Assembly (NCBI GenBank): GCA_036897445.1
Contig: JAYMTL010000051.1
Location: forward strand, 55,564-119,563
Source: Pelargonium tetragonum
Lineage: Eukaryota; Streptophyta; Magnoliopsida; Geraniales; Geraniaceae
DNA length: 64,000 nucleotides
Direction of reading: 5' to 3'
Below the pieces are notes generated by a model, which did not search any database, was not told where the DNA came from, and saw only the letters and a list, made by a program, of their open reading frames with translations. Positions 25,701 to 39,800 of this stretch are shown one piece after another (within the stretch, counting starts at the first letter, position 1; the number at the start of each line of letters is the position of its first letter). The position numbers and the translations under genes were made by a program.

Positions 25701-28700
25701 AACTGAGGCTAAAAAGAGTCCTGAGTATTCTACTATTTCACAGACTTTAGGCTTTTAAGAAAGGAGGGCGCCTTAGCGTTAGGAAAAAAAAAGGAATTTT
25801 AAGGTTTTGCAAGCAAGTTAGTAAGTTTCCAAAATAGAAAGGGAGCCGTAAGGCACTATGAAAGGTAAAAAATCAGTCTTTTCAGAATCGCTTAGATAAT
25901 TAGATAAATATATCCCACAAGTAGGTAATCCCAGTTAGTTAGGGGTTAGTAAAAGAAAAAGTAGAGAATCCGGGTTCCAAGTTTAAGTTCTAGATTTTTG
26001 TTTAGAGTTTTTTAACAAATTTATAAGGGTTCTCTAGAAAAGTTTAGGTCTAGCTCTGGATAATATTATACAGATGCAGAGTGCAGGTATAGTAGCTAAA
26101 AAGATAGTGATACTATTATATATTATAATAACTATCAAGAAAAGAAAGTTATTACAAAAAACGAGTACTTTGAAGCTTTAGATAGGTCTATAAGAAAGTT
26201 ACAGAATATAATAAAAAGCGCTCTGGAGACTGGAGAAGTTTAAGCGGCTGGGTAACTAAACTAAGTTCTTAACAATTTTATAGTAGAAACACAACTTCTT
26301 AAAGAGGGGTCTTGGTTTGTTACTAGTTGAGACACGGAATTCCTTGTAAATGGAAATAGGGTAGGAATCCTTATGCTCAAAAAGGGCCCCTATATCCCGG
26401 AGTTATATCCTACATTTTTATTCAAAAGGGGGGTCTAAAATCCAGTACAGAGGAAAACTTTCAAATTTCGCATACGGTAAAAGTCATAAGACCCTTTTTG
26501 TGTATAGAAGTACCTGCACCTTTTGAAAAAAAAAATAGATATAGGAGACCTTTATATGGCAAAACAATAAAAAGTGTATGAAACTCCAACTAAACTAACG
26601 TACAGCCTAGATTTTGTATTTACAAGGGTAAGGTAGAGGGGTCTAGCTCGTAAGAAAGTCCTTATGAAAGCAAGTCATAAGCAGTTTGTGGGATATGTAA
26701 ATGGGTTGCTTTGTTTCAAGTTACCAATTCTGAGTCAAAATTTTGCTTTTTTAGGAAGAAGTAGGGCTAAAGCAATCCGTCAAGAACAAGAAGGGGGAGT
26801 TGGGAGTCAAAAGTACTTTTAGATCTAGGAGGGTAGTGGGTAAACGGAGGGAAAGTACTTCATTTTTTATTAGTTAGCCGGGGATTCCTTTATTAGGAAA
26901 AGAACCCTCGAGATTTTCTTAACAACTTCTATTTCTAACGCTAAGAGTCTGCTATCCTATTCTGGAGTTGAGTTAGTAGGTAATAAGGGAACCTTTCCTG
27001 GGCGTTTTCTTTTAGCTTAACTAGACTGTAGAGTTCTAAGGGACCCTATAAATATAAATAAAAAGGAAATAAAAAACTACTTGAGAGGGCTTTAAGAATA
27101 TTCAAGAAGAGTTTCGACTAAACTAAAGAGAACCCAGTATAGGGTTTTACAAGAGAAGTCGGTTTTCTTAGCCAGTTAAAATGGAGTGGGATGCCCCCCT
27201 TGTTTTTTTTTTCTAGAATTGAGGCTTTTCTGCGCCTGCTAATATTTAAGGATGCACTCTTTAAAACTTTAAAAGTAGGGTACTAATTGAAAGTTCCAGC
27301 TTCTTTGGTGATTGTCTTAGTATAAAGTCCGGTATAGTTGTGAATAACCTGCTTAGTCTTTTATTAGGAGTGGGGTTACCTTATAGAAAGGGATTTGCTT
27401 ACTTTTAGGATATCAAAAAGTTTCTGGGTCTTTTAGTTTTAGATTTTTATACTGAGGAGACTCCTCCTTAAGGGGTTGTTGTCAGCCCCTGTCTTGCGAT
27501 ATGTACAAAGAGTCAATCTTGGCGCGTTTTGCTAAAGGTTCCCGAGCCTAATAGGTTTTTATAAAAGTAGTTAAGTTAGGCAGGGGGCTTTTATTCCTTT
27601 TTGTGAGAAAGAGATTAAATAGAATAGAAGCTTCCAAATTTTTTATCCAGAGTTTGAGAAGTCCTGTTATCTTAATTGGGTATTTTTCCTTTTTCAGGTC
27701 TATTACTAAAAGGGTTTTACGTAAGCCAAGCCGTCCTCTTATATCATAAACCATTTTTGCTTAAGAAAGCTTTTCGAAATTGTTAGAAGCACTTTGCTAA
27801 GAGTATCTACCTAAAAGGGTTCATTATAAAACAAAAACTTCTGTAGCAGGTTACGTGGAAGGAAATTGTCGGGGACTCCTTATTTAAGGTATAAATTTTG
27901 CTTTTCCAAAACTTTCACCTTAATTATGGAAACTCTAGGAAAAAAGTCCCCATTCTGCTCAAAGCAATCCTGTAAAAATGTATGTCAAGGTAAGGAGTAA
28001 ATAAGTAGAAATAGGAAACCCTTCATTTTTTATATTTGTATTTTGTATACATTAGGCAAGGCAGCCCTCACTTTTCTAAGTGCTTGCTCAGTATTTTAAG
28101 AAGTTTTGACTCCCGTTTCCTCGATTGTCCTGAAAAATCTTTATAATTTATAGCAGGCATTTCAGCTTCGTTATAGAATATTTTCATAAGGCAGGAGTTG
28201 AAGCCCAGTTTTCAATGTAAAATGAAAGTCATCTGATAAGACTTCATTTTGGGGTTTTATACCTACTCTTATAATATACCCTTTTTGATGGCAAGAAACT
28301 CTTGATAGAGCCTCCTCTTGCCCTTAGTGCTGCCTTGTGTATCATGCGTATATAGTCATAGTACTCGGCTATTTAACTAATAGTGGATATTCTAATTATA
28401 AAGGGTCGGGGATACGGGACTTAAAGTCAAGCTAATTTCTTTTTTTGTACATAACTTTCCTGGACGGAACTTTGAGAATGACTTTTACAGGTAAGCTACC
28501 AATGCTTGCACTTTTCGGGGAATTCTACACTATTAGATAGAGTATTGCCTTAAGCATCTCTGGTATATTAATATATTGATAATGATGAAAGTTTTAGGTG
28601 TACACTTGCCTAGAGCATTCTTGTTTCTGAGGGTAGAGTTCGTTTACAAGATTGATTTTCTTATTTTTAGTACGGGTTTGCATTATGCATCTTGCCCCGG

Positions 28701-30139
28701 ACAGCTCGTCGCTTAGTTAAGTATAAAGGAAGTGTAAATTCTAGAGGATATCCTATTATAACATAAAAAGAAGTATTTAATTAGTATACTTATTGACACT
28801 TACTATTGGCTTTTAAACCAAGGATTTTTTTTGCTAACATAGGGAGTCCTTTAGTCACTGCTATAACTACTATATAAGGTTAAGGGGCTTAGCTGATATA
28901 AGGGGTTACTTTTTTTATTCCTGACTTTTGGTACAATTAAACCTCTAGCCATACATTTAACATTTCTTAGGTCTGATTCTTCTTGTTTTTATACTATATC
29001 AATTGAGTTTCTCTTTATCTGCATGTTAGGAATTTGTTGCAAAGCAGTGTACAAGTCAAGGGGTTTTATCCCCAAGAGAGCTTAAAGTTATTTACTGAAT
29101 CTAAACTCTTGTAATAAAAAGGACTTTCTGTTATGCATTATAAAAAGAGGGCCTCTATATCATAGCTGTTTTGCAACCAAACAGTAAGAAATGAAACTAA
29201 ACTCTCTTTCTTTATCAGAGCTATTAAAGTTAACTTTATCTTTAGCAGCACCCCAGCCTCAGTCTGTAAAAAGAGGTAAACACTTACTTCGATCAAAGGG
29301 ATTTTGTCAAAATTCTTGTCTATAGTAGTAAAATAGAAATGCGGATTTCTTACATCAAAAAGCTACTAAGTTTCAGTCGGAACAGGGTTCTACTCTGGGG
29401 TGAGTGCTCCAGGTAGAGCAAAGGACTACCAATATCTTCAGAATTCCCGCTTTAAAATTTAGTATAAAAAGAAATTTCTAAGTAGTTTTTTTTAACAGGG
29501 AAGCGCAACTAAGAGTACATACGGTTACTTCCCTTTTACGAAGACTATAGCTCCAAAGAAGGCATAGCTATGCCGAAGTACTAAGACTTTATGCTTTCTT
29601 TATATCTGTTGCTAAAACAAATGTTGCTTTTTGTAGGGAAGCTTCTATACTTTATTATTGACAGTGAAATAAAGATAATTTAGAGTAGATATATTTAGAG
29701 GAGAAATTCCACTTATCCCAGGATGTGCCCAGGGATACCCATAATAGAGAATCTTGTAACTAACAAATAACTAATCTCATAAAAGCCAATCTAATAAAGT
29801 GAAATTCCTTTTACACAAGAGTCGCTTAAATTTCCTTATACTTAGCTTAGTAACTAAAAGTAATGCTTATTTAAATTCAATATATTCTTTGGTCGTCCTT
29901 CTATGAATAATAGCTTATACTTAATTATATCTTTTATATCTAACTTACAGTTTAACCCTTAAGCTTTATCGAGATAAAAAAACTTAGAGATTCTCAAGTA
30001 TCTTATCTCACAATGAGGTGGACTTGCTGAGCTTGACTAATTCCCAGGGGTTTGTTGCTGAGTTGTGATTCTGGAAAGTTTAGATCTAGAAATTGCAGAC
30101 AATAAAACATTAAAAGAAATTCTTTGCGGAGAGATGTAA
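22710..30139. other. Unassigned stretch
   Basis: No gene is recognised. The only listed-length frame is a 68-codon - strand frame at 27548-27754, which is unsupported. A tRNA T-arm-like motif lies near 23491 and a trnF-like arm near 29400; neither forms a full cloverleaf. Confidence 0.55.
29400..29440 (+). pseudogene. trnF-like 5' fragment (D arm and anticodon stem)
   Basis: The bases TAGAGCAAAGGACT (29414-29427) match the D-arm/anticodon-stem junction of plant mitochondrial tRNA-Phe(GAA). Just before them, GCTC (29406-29409) can pair with GAGC (29416-29419) as a four-base D stem with a shortened loop. The anticodon GAA is lost and the T arm is absent. A 14-base match alone can arise by chance, so the call rests on its context. 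Confidence 0.27.
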
Positions 30140-30269
30140 GTTGGCATGTGCTTTGCTGATGATTATAGACTCCTTCTCAAAAATTTGAATATGCTCCAAA
30201 GAAGTAGTAGTGAATCTTTTGCTTTTAGATCCGGGTGAAGTGGTTGATAATTGGAAGATCTCCCTTTAT
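30140..30269 (+). mobile_element. Frameshifted LINE-type reverse transcriptase fragment
   Basis: The frame from 30140 reads VGMCFADDYRLLL and, further on, SESFAFRSG (to 30235). After a one-base frame change, GEVVDNWKISLY follows (30234-30269), ending at TAA. In plant non-LTR retrotransposons the catalytic block (H/L)CFADD(L)LLF is followed some 25 residues later by F...SGL.(V/P)NW.KSSLY. Order, strand and approximate spacing agree; the acidic pair at 30158-30163 is the catalytic DD. The spacing is about 3-4 residues short, an upstream TAG/TAA-rich stretch shows no further domain, and the frame is broken. It is best read as a nuclear retroelement remnant. The mitochondrial matR and group II maturases carry a different YADD block, so this is not matR. 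Confidence 0.45.
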
Positions 30270-32070
30270 TAAAAAGCTCGTAGTAGACAAAGCTGAGAAA
30301 GAAGAAAACGAAGAATCAAAAAGATTTAATCTTAAGTAAGACGCCTATCCCTCTAGGATAACCTTTATATAAATAAAATAAATAAGCAAAAGGAAGCTCT
30401 CTCTTTACAAAACCTTTTTTACTAATAAATTAAGTGTATGTAGATTAAAAAGGTCTTAGATTATGATTAGGAAAGAATTTGAAAACTATAGTATCGAGAT
30501 ATTTATAATATCCAAAAAGAACCCATGTTGGAATCAAAATATCTCTAAGTACAGGCTTTTTTATGGAGTAATCCCAGCTAAAGGAAACCCTAAACGCTTT
30601 ATACTAGTGAATCCACAGGGTTCTAAACAAGATCTCGCAAGCTATTAAGTCTTCAGCTATCGAAGCCCCAAAAAAGAAAAGAAGGGTCAGTAAATATTCA
30701 ATATTAGAAATTTTCGTAAATTAAGTATCTAAGTCCAAAAGGAATTCAATCAGAGAATCTTTTCCCGTATAAAAAGATTTTTTTAGGTAGGGTTGCCCCC
30801 CTTAGGTAAACCCGAGTTTTCTTATTCTTTAGTACGAGATTTGCTTCCTCAAGGCGGTTATTATCAATGTTTTACAGTAAGGCAAGCTTTTGCTTGGCTA
30901 GATATTGGCTCGTATTACAGATTTTAAGCCTACCCTACTAACTTTTTATAACAAAGTAATCCGGTAATCATGAAGCGTAAAAACGGACAAAAGTGAATTA
31001 AACGGTCAATAAAAGTGGAATACTTACTCTTTTTTATTTATAGGGCAAACCCCTTTGCTTGCAAACTCTGCCCCTATTTTTTCTGTTCCATTTATCCGTT
31101 CTGACCTGACTAAAAAGGATATCCATCTGAATATTATAACTCGGTTAATCTGTACGGAATCCATATTTTGTATCTATATAAATAAACTTTACCAACTAGA
31201 AAGTGGTCTTGTTAGGTATCTAATTCTATTTTTAGCTACAAGATTTACTCAATCATGCTTAGGGGTTCCCCTAGCGACACACGGATAAAAAATAGAAAGG
31301 GTAATTCCAGCGCCATTACTACAGTTTTAATAGCCTGTTAGCTTATGTAACGAAACATAACAAAAAAGCTCACGGCCTGGGAAATATAGGACTAAATCTC
31401 TCTGCTCGTAAATAAAGCAAGCTACCTGAGTGAGGAAACCCTGTATATGATTGAGTATTTACCTTTTATACTGAAATAGAACCAAAGTCCGATGATACAA
31501 GAAGAAGCTTTAACGAATCCCTCTGAGTTTAGATACTCTTGCTTTTATTCTACATCTCATATTTATCCGGGGGCTCCCGCGATTTAGTAAACTTTATAAG
31601 CATTCCAGTTACTCTATAGTTTATTACCTAACCTAAACAACCCCAAATTTTTAAAAACTCTATAGATACGAATAGAGTTTAAGCAAGTTCTCGTTTCATT
31701 TTAGGAAATTTTCTTGTCCTTACAAAGAGGAACACTGACTCAGTATTCATTATCTATTAGTTAGAACTCACTCCATAACTAACCTTTATATAAGCGCAAA
31801 ATGATCTAGAATTTTCTTTGTCTACTGTAACCCTCGTGGCGCCCTGCCTAAGTAAAATGTTAGACTGTCCTTTCTTCTAAGCAATAATTAAGGGTACTCT
31901 TTAGGAGACCCGAGCTTTAGACGCATTAACACTTATGTTTTTACAATTATTTGCTTCTCTTTATTCTTCTCTTGAAAACCTAGGATTCATTTCAAAGGCT
32001 AAATCTAGCGCAAGAAATTCCCTAAACAGGGACTCTTTAATTTCATTTCAAAAGGTATCTTGCTACTTAT

Positions 32071-32086
32071 CATTTTTTAAAAAATG
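32071..32086. repeat. 16-bp perfect AT palindrome
   Basis: CATTTTTTAAAAAATG is its own reverse complement. It is flanked by TAT on the left and, after a short gap, GATA on the right. The significance is unknown. Confidence 0.55.
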
Positions 32087-35000
32087 AATTGATAGTTCCG
32101 TCCCTTAAAATCTCTACACCTTAAAAGGAAAAAGTCAGTATTATATACATAGAAAAAAATGAACCTTTTCTACTTATTTAAATTATAAGAGTTGTAGTTT
32201 TATATAGTAGCACTTTTGTATGCTACTCATTTCAAACTGTTATAATCTTTAGCCGACTACTGCGCTCTGTTACAAGAAACCTAATTAAGAAGCTTACTCT
32301 ATTGCTCAAGTCTTTACTAAAATTATTAGATCCCTTTTAGACGATCTTTTATTAATAAGGAGAGGTTGCGCAGGCTAAGAACTCAACTTGAGGGAGACCC
32401 CCTTTTTTACTCGGAAGGTTATTCTCTTTTTCTTGTAAAATTCCTAAATGTTTATGATTCCTCTACTCTCGGTTAAGAAATAGGATACATAAGAAAATGT
32501 AGGATAAAAGTCGCTAGCTGAATTCCCTCAGCACTCAAGTGAAAGTTAAAATTTTTATAGATGCTCTATTAGATGAAGTAAATAAGCTAAGAGTTACGCA
32601 CTAAAACTAGAAAAGGCAAGACAATTGAAGTCCCCGAGTTTCTAGGTATATCACAAGAAGTAAAACAAGGGAGACGAAATTCACACGGAGAAGCTCTAGT
32701 AACCCAAAGATACGGAGTTTTCTAGCATTTGTTGACATCTCCAAAAAGGAGACTTATAGCCCTCCTATATAGGTCCTAATAAGCGGCACCTGAGGAATTC
32801 CTAGTTATGTTATTATTTGATTGAAGTTAAATGCCGATGAGTTTTCATACTTCCTTCTAAAAAGATGCTAGCCAACAAGCATACGTGAATTTCTGAGCTT
32901 TCTAAATAAATCTAAAGCATAAGAAATTCCCGAGAAGTCATATAAAGTGAAATTCGTAGTTAAATAAAGCTCTTATTATTTATACAATGTAAGCCATAAA
33001 AATGAAAGATAGTACTAATAAAAAGGACGGACAAGAGATTTCCACTTGCTTAATAAACTAGTAATTCTATGAGTTATCAGAAGAAAGTTTAATACGGGAT
33101 ACCTTCCCTTCTAGTTTACAATTTCAATTTCCCTTAAACTAACAAAGGTAAACTTTTCCTGGATTGTAGGCTTGTTTTACTTACCTGTCCTAATGGATAC
33201 TGGCGTACTGAAAGTTGGCTTTTACACCTTATATATCTTGCAAACTCTATTACTTATTACAAGAAAGACTTTTTAGAATTAGATAGAACTTGGATGAAAT
33301 TGAGCTCTTTTCCTATCTCTAAAAGGTAGGGATCCCATAAAAAGTTCAAGTAAATACTTTTCGTTGTCTAAAAAAAGAAGAAGAAAGCTCCTTACGACTA
33401 TTCTAGTGGGTAATCCTGGGTTAGCCCTTAACAAAAAACCCCAAACCCATGGCGCTAGTATAACAACCGAGAGATCTAGATGGCAAAAAACCAAAGGAAT
33501 CTTTAAAAACTATACTATATAAGGGTCATTCTACTAAAGAGGTCCCTATAAAGGACTCGTTTGACTTGATTTGCGAAACTAAAGAATTTGACTTTATTCC
33601 TTCAAAGAAACGCAGTTGCTAATCTGAATCTAATACCTAATCCTTAAACCCAGCTAGGCCTTGGAAATTAATTAACTTAGATAGAAAAGCTTTCCATTTT
33701 TGCCGTTACTGTAGCATTTACCGACGCAGTTACCTCAAAGTGTAGCTTATCAAATGCAGCCCAATTTGGACTAAATTGATAGCCAATGCGGGAGCCTTTT
33801 AGTAGCTATATTTTATTAGGGGTTCTAATAACAAAGTGAAATTTCTTGGTTCGGGAATTAAAAGAAATTGAGATTCCTATCTAAGATATACCTAAAGAGA
33901 GACTCTGTTAAACTAAAATAAAAAGAACGTAGTAAGCGCTCCCCCTTACATGCAAAGGACCCTATACGGGGGCAGCCCCTGACTTGCCAGTTACTAATAG
34001 GCAGGAATCTTAAACCCGTTTATTACGGACTGTCAGACCCAAGAAAGCCTACCACAACGAGCGGTAACCATGTAATTTTAACACTCCAATAAAAATTGAA
34101 TGTATTTGTCTCTAGTTAAGAGTAGGTTCTTTTTTATATGCTGCAGAAGTTAGGATTCTACGGAACAAAGAACTAAAACTCTTATGGGCTTGCCAGGGGG
34201 TTTCAAGGGTTCGAATCGGTATCGAGTAGGCCTGAATCTTCAAGAAAATTATTATAGGGGTCCTGTAAACCCGGTTTCATATACCAGTTCGTCGAGAAAG
34301 TTCCCGGTGTCCTGAGAATTTAGTTTAGATAAGTCCTTTTTTTCGCAGCGCAGGCATTAAAAATTTAGGGTTTTATGGACTCTAATCTTCAGGATGGGTT
34401 GTCCCCTTGGGGATATATATACATATAGAGTTTCTTAGTGGCTTTACTGCGTTAACTTCATTACACAGAGTATTGCACAAGTATAAAGTTTTTACGCATG
34501 CATAAAAGCTTGTTCATATTCTTAAAAAATACAATTAAGTCCTACAAAACTTTTTAATTGCTAAAAAAATTTAACTAACCAAATCATCTGTAATCAAAAT
34601 ATACTAAGAATCCGGATACCAACTTTTCAATCGGGCTAATTTAGAAAGTATACCGAAGTAAGAAACTTAGGAGATCTTTCTGTCTAAATCAGAGTTGTGT
34701 TATAAAAAGTGTATAAATATAGGAAGCTCCCTACTTACAAATTTCCGCGGGTGCAAGGGGTTAAGCGCTTGGTTTGAGGGTTTAGTTTGAAGCACAACAC
34801 TTTAGGGTCTATTTTTCTTATCCCTTCATTTTTTTAAATATTTTTATTAGTTATTTAAGTAACAAGTCAACGAGGCCCTCACTATTTTGCCAAACAATTA
34901 TACTTTTTTAAGCTTGAGGCGAAAGAAAGTCAGTCTAAATCTAATTATACGGAATGTAATCTTTGCGGGAAACCTTTAGATACACACAAGTTTTGACTTT

Positions 35001-36852
35001 TAAAGGGCTTTGGTTTATAAAAATAGAAGTAAAAGGGTCCCAAGCAACTCTCGATCCAAGGCAAAGCATATGCTTTTGTAATAAAAATCAAACTAAAATT
35101 TGGTGTTCCTATCTAATCCTAAGCTTTATCGGATAAAAATGTATTTTAGAAAAAGAAAAAACTACAGTACCTTGCGGAATGACAAAAACCCTTACTCTAA
35201 CTCAGATCCATTACCCTATGACTACGCCCTAAATATAAGCAATTGTTAAATCCCAATTTAGGTTTAGTGTGAAGGAATGCGCGGAAGTAATAGATAATTC
35301 TTTCTAGATTTTTAGCGGAAATTTTCACTATAATAAGTACCAAGCAAGATCCAAGAATTCCTTATTTACAATACCTAAGCAATTTCTGTTTCTCAAAGGG
35401 AGATCCTCGACTTTAAGTATGCCCTGAAAAAATCAAGCTATATTAGAGTCACATTATACATAGGGTTTCCGGTCGATTCCCTTTCAAAGTAGAGCTTATA
35501 CCCGACCGACGGATATCCCGAAAGCCTTTTTATATTTAGCTAACTCTGCAAAGTATAGATTTGCTTAAAGAGCGAGGATTGAGTATAAAAGTTAAGGAGT
35601 ATTCAGGCTAGTTTTGACTTCTAAATTTACTGTATTTGTTGATTAAGGAATGTTAAGCGACTCGAACGCGCGGCCCTAATATGTAACAAGGCTTAACCCG
35701 ACATTGGCTTCTAAACTCTCCTGTGCTGAACGCCAGTTAAGACAAAAAGGCTCTTGTTAGTAAATATAATATAAATAGAAGACCCCTCTAAAAGTAAACT
35801 CTATTCTTATACACAACTGAAGTCAGTAGTTAACTAGAACAGGAATTGTAAATAAAAATAGTAAGAATTCCTTTTGCGCGGAAAGTACCAGTTTTCATTT
35901 TTATCGGGTCGAATGCTCGCGTTTGGAGCACTCAAGATTAAAAGAAAGGGTTAGCCTGTTCTTAGAGACTCACTTTTAGTAAAATATTGCTAAATTTTCG
36001 TCTAAACTTAAACTGGGGAAAAGTTATAAAGCAATGCTCTTCAAATGAAACTTCTTTTTAGTTTCAATTTCTTCGCTTATAGCTTATATAAAGAACAGGG
36101 TTCCTAATAAAGAGGTCAATTTTAGGCATATTCCTTTAGGATCCTTGGATTTCTTTAATCGTCATGTTACTCAAGAATGTTTTCAAAACCGAGTTTTCTA
36201 CTTTCGCTAAATCTTTATTTGTATACTCTAAACCTTGTTATTTACTGAATAAATTTAATTACACCCCTAACTTGTGTAAGAAAAAGTATAAAAATAAGGG
36301 CAGCTTATCATAAGCTATACCTAGCTAGCAAAGAAGTGTATTTGCAAGGTGAAATAAAAAGGAATTAAAAGCCTACGGAAATTATCCACAGCAAGATTTT
36401 AGTATGCCTTATTCAGAGCATAGAAACTTTACCAAAAAGGGTTTTTATCGTAATTTATAGAGGAAGGACTCAAGCAGAAACTTGAAACACATGCTTAGTG
36501 GGTACCCCTGTCTTAGTAATTATAAATAAGAACTTCCATCAAAAGAAGGAAAGTAAGAGCGAAGTCGAATATCTTGAAGTAATTAATGCTTATTATTCTC
36601 TTAGAGGCTATAAAATGAAATACGAATCGGAACCTTAATAAGGTAGAGCTACTCGACGTATAACTGAGGCAATAAAAAGATAAACTATCTATCCTAGAAT
36701 CAAACAAATCTATAAATGAAATTTAGAGTTCCTAAACTAGATCCGGACCAAAAGTCTTATACAGGGTACCACCTTTAATAAGCTTTTTTTTAGTGAGTTA
36801 CCCTACTGTATCTGGATTCCTTACAAGAATTCTGGTGTTTAAAACCCGCTTC

Positions 36853-36872
36853 CTATAGAAGTCTATAGAAGT
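36853..36872 (+). repeat. Tandem duplication, 10 bp x 2
   Basis: CTATAGAAGT occurs twice in direct succession, which looks like a slippage-type duplication in unassigned DNA. Confidence 0.7.
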
Positions 36873-39800
36873 TCCTTTGTATGAGTCAAATTATTACGCA
36901 CCCCTTATTTTGCGGCGTGTTATTTCAAAGAATTGCACGTAGGGGTCATCTATAAGGTATGATACCTCTGTTAACAAATTTGAGAGGATTCCTGAAATAT
37001 AGGGGGGTGCTAGTAAAGTTTCTGGGTTTGAGTACCTTATCTAGATCTAGAAAGGCTTTAAGGGCTTTTAACTTTCGTGTTTAGATTGAGGTGAAGGGTT
37101 GTGCGTTATTATACATATCTCAAGATTCTGAAACTTTTTACAGTTACTCGGGTTTAAGTAAAGAAAGGGGCGTCATGCCTTGCGTATTAAGAACCCGCTT
37201 TTTAGCTTAGTGTGTTCCGCTCTCTGAAGTATCCAAATGCTTACTTGGTCTAAAGGTATACGAAACGGGTACTTTTCTTCTTGCTCTAAGGCTACGGTAG
37301 AATTTCTGGTTTAGTTTGTAGCTTTCAAACCGCTACTTCAAGAAAGAAAATACAAGAAAAGAGTATCCTCCTCGTATTAATAAGAACATGTTGTACATTT
37401 GCTTTTCTAGAGAATGTCTAGGGTTTTGAATGTACCCCATAAAAGATACAAAGTCTTTCTTATCGTCCAGTTAAATTTCTTTATGACTCTTTCTTTAGTG
37501 GATCTTACTTGAGAAGAATTTGTGAGCTTAGAGAACCCTAAATCCGAGGAAACTTCTGTTAGCTTCTTTTACCAAAAATCTTAGTTCGAGGGTAGCCTCA
37601 AGGATTTAAAGTGTGAAATGGTACAAGTTAATGGAATTCTAAGTCCTTTTCTTTGCCAGATCAGAAAACAAGATATTGCAGAATAGAGATGATAAACTTA
37701 AATATAGCAGTGACTCTAGGCTTTGAAACAACTCCTATATAAAGTAAAGGATAGTAGACCCCCTTAATTAAAAATCTTATTTCTTTAACGGCAAAGTTTG
37801 AAAACTTCCTATATTATATCTACATCCCGCACTCGCATACCCTACTTTTCTACCCGGTCAAGTGCGGAAAAAGGGTATTACTATACTATAAAAAACCTTC
37901 TGTACTAAGGCTTTTTCGGGTCTCTTTCTTAACAAGGAAATGTTATTGGTCTACGAAAACTCGAAACTCTTGCAACTTTCCTATACCTGCTACAAGCCAT
38001 AAGTCTCGTCCTAAATAAAATAAAACAGGAATACATAATTATCGTAAAACCCGCGGCCGTTTAAATGTAAATGAGCTATTACGTGATGTTGGTGGGGGAA
38101 GGCTGTCTCAAGAAAGAAAATTCCGAATTTCTTTCAGAGATATTAGAGTAGCGAGGTATTCCCTATAGTCGTAAAAGAGAGAAGCAAAGCGCCCTCTTTA
38201 GTATCTCCTTATCGCGTGTTCATAAAGGAAATAGAATAAAGTATAAGAATCAGCAGCCCCCCTAGCTTTTTGTTTTTAACATTCATATAAAGCCTTAGAG
38301 GCTACGGGAAAACAAGAGTTAGGTTTTAGGAGCGCCTATTTCTATCTTAATCTAATCCGATCCAGGAATACATCTAACTTTCAGAATCTGATGAAAATCT
38401 AACACTCCAATTTTTTAGTGCGAACTTGCTTTCTTTTATAAAGGGCCCCTCCTTAAAACTCTAACATTTTTGACGAAGTCTCCTTTTCAATTTTTATTTG
38501 CAGTATCTCCATACAAAAGCAAGCTAAATTCCACCCGAATTTGTCGATTATAAAGCCCATACTTACAGGTTTTCTTGGGTCTTTGTAGTCATATCTTAAC
38601 GGAGTTCCTTAGATTAACAATATAAAAGGGGCTTCCTTGGAATAGAAGAAATTCTTGTTTAGTAGGAAGACTTAGTACTTTAAAGCGTATTTTTGGATTA
38701 TGGGATACCCTTTTGCTAAAGTTTATCCAACTTAAGAAGAACTAAACGAGTTAAAAACTCCCGGGACCCCTCACAGCTTTGGAAAAAGAAACCCAGATGC
38801 TTAATTCTAAGCGCTCGCTGATTATAATAACCTGCTGTCTAGACAACATAGGAGATAAGATAACGAGTCCCAGAGCCCACGGAAGAAAGACCAAACCTAG
38901 CAAACCAAAGATAGTAAAGAGACCTCAATCCCCCTTAAATATTTCGAGGAGGACCCCTTTATGTTATGACTCAGTCCGGTAACTTTACATAGTATTACAT
39001 CTCCAACAAGAGAGGATAAGTAAGAATAGCAAGTCCGCCCTTTTGTCCCAATAGAAATTATACCAACGCAAAGTCCTCAGCGCATATTTAAGCAGAAAGT
39101 TTGTCTTATAATTTGCCTTCGCCCGGCTAGGAGATCCAAAAAAAGCATTTGTATGAGGTAGGTGCGGGAAAACCCCTAATTAAGGGTTACCTAATTCTTC
39201 GTCAAGGTTCAGAAAAAACACAAGAAATTCGTTGATAGTATTTTGCTCTACCTAACAGCCCTTAACCTGTCCGACAGAAACTGAGTTTTGGATGATGTAG
39301 GAAAAACTCATTTCTATATTTATGGAATGAAAAACCCGCAGGTATAAAAAAGGGAATCCCAGTTTAGTCATAGAACTCCTTAGGATTCGGTTTAGTGTAT
39401 ATTTCTAATTACAAATACTCTGCGCGTAGAATACTAACTTTTACGGGGGAGTTCTCCTCGCATACATTTTTCCACGATTTGAATGGGCTCTCAGTCAACT
39501 GCAGAGTGATCTTGTACATCATTTCATGTTGTATTTATATATGTGTAACTCTCTCGTATCTGACATTACTTTTTATTAAGCGCTCCCTGGGACATTTATT
39601 CTCAGGGTTTATCTTACTTAGCTAGCAGGAGAGGCTTCTCGTATAAAATTTAGTAGTATAACTCGTATCGGGTTAAGCAAAATCGTAAATCATAAGGAAA
39701 TTTCTACTTAATATAGCTTACGTAGATTCTTCAAGCAATAAATAAAAGGATTACCCTGCTTATATCATCGGAGTTTTCCGCCTCTTTCTCTTTGTCGAAA

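Noticed and set aside
31486-31530. PMIQEEALTNPS resembles the start of copia reverse transcriptase.
   Set aside because: The spacing is off, the typical downstream TW..V block is missing, and there is no continuation.
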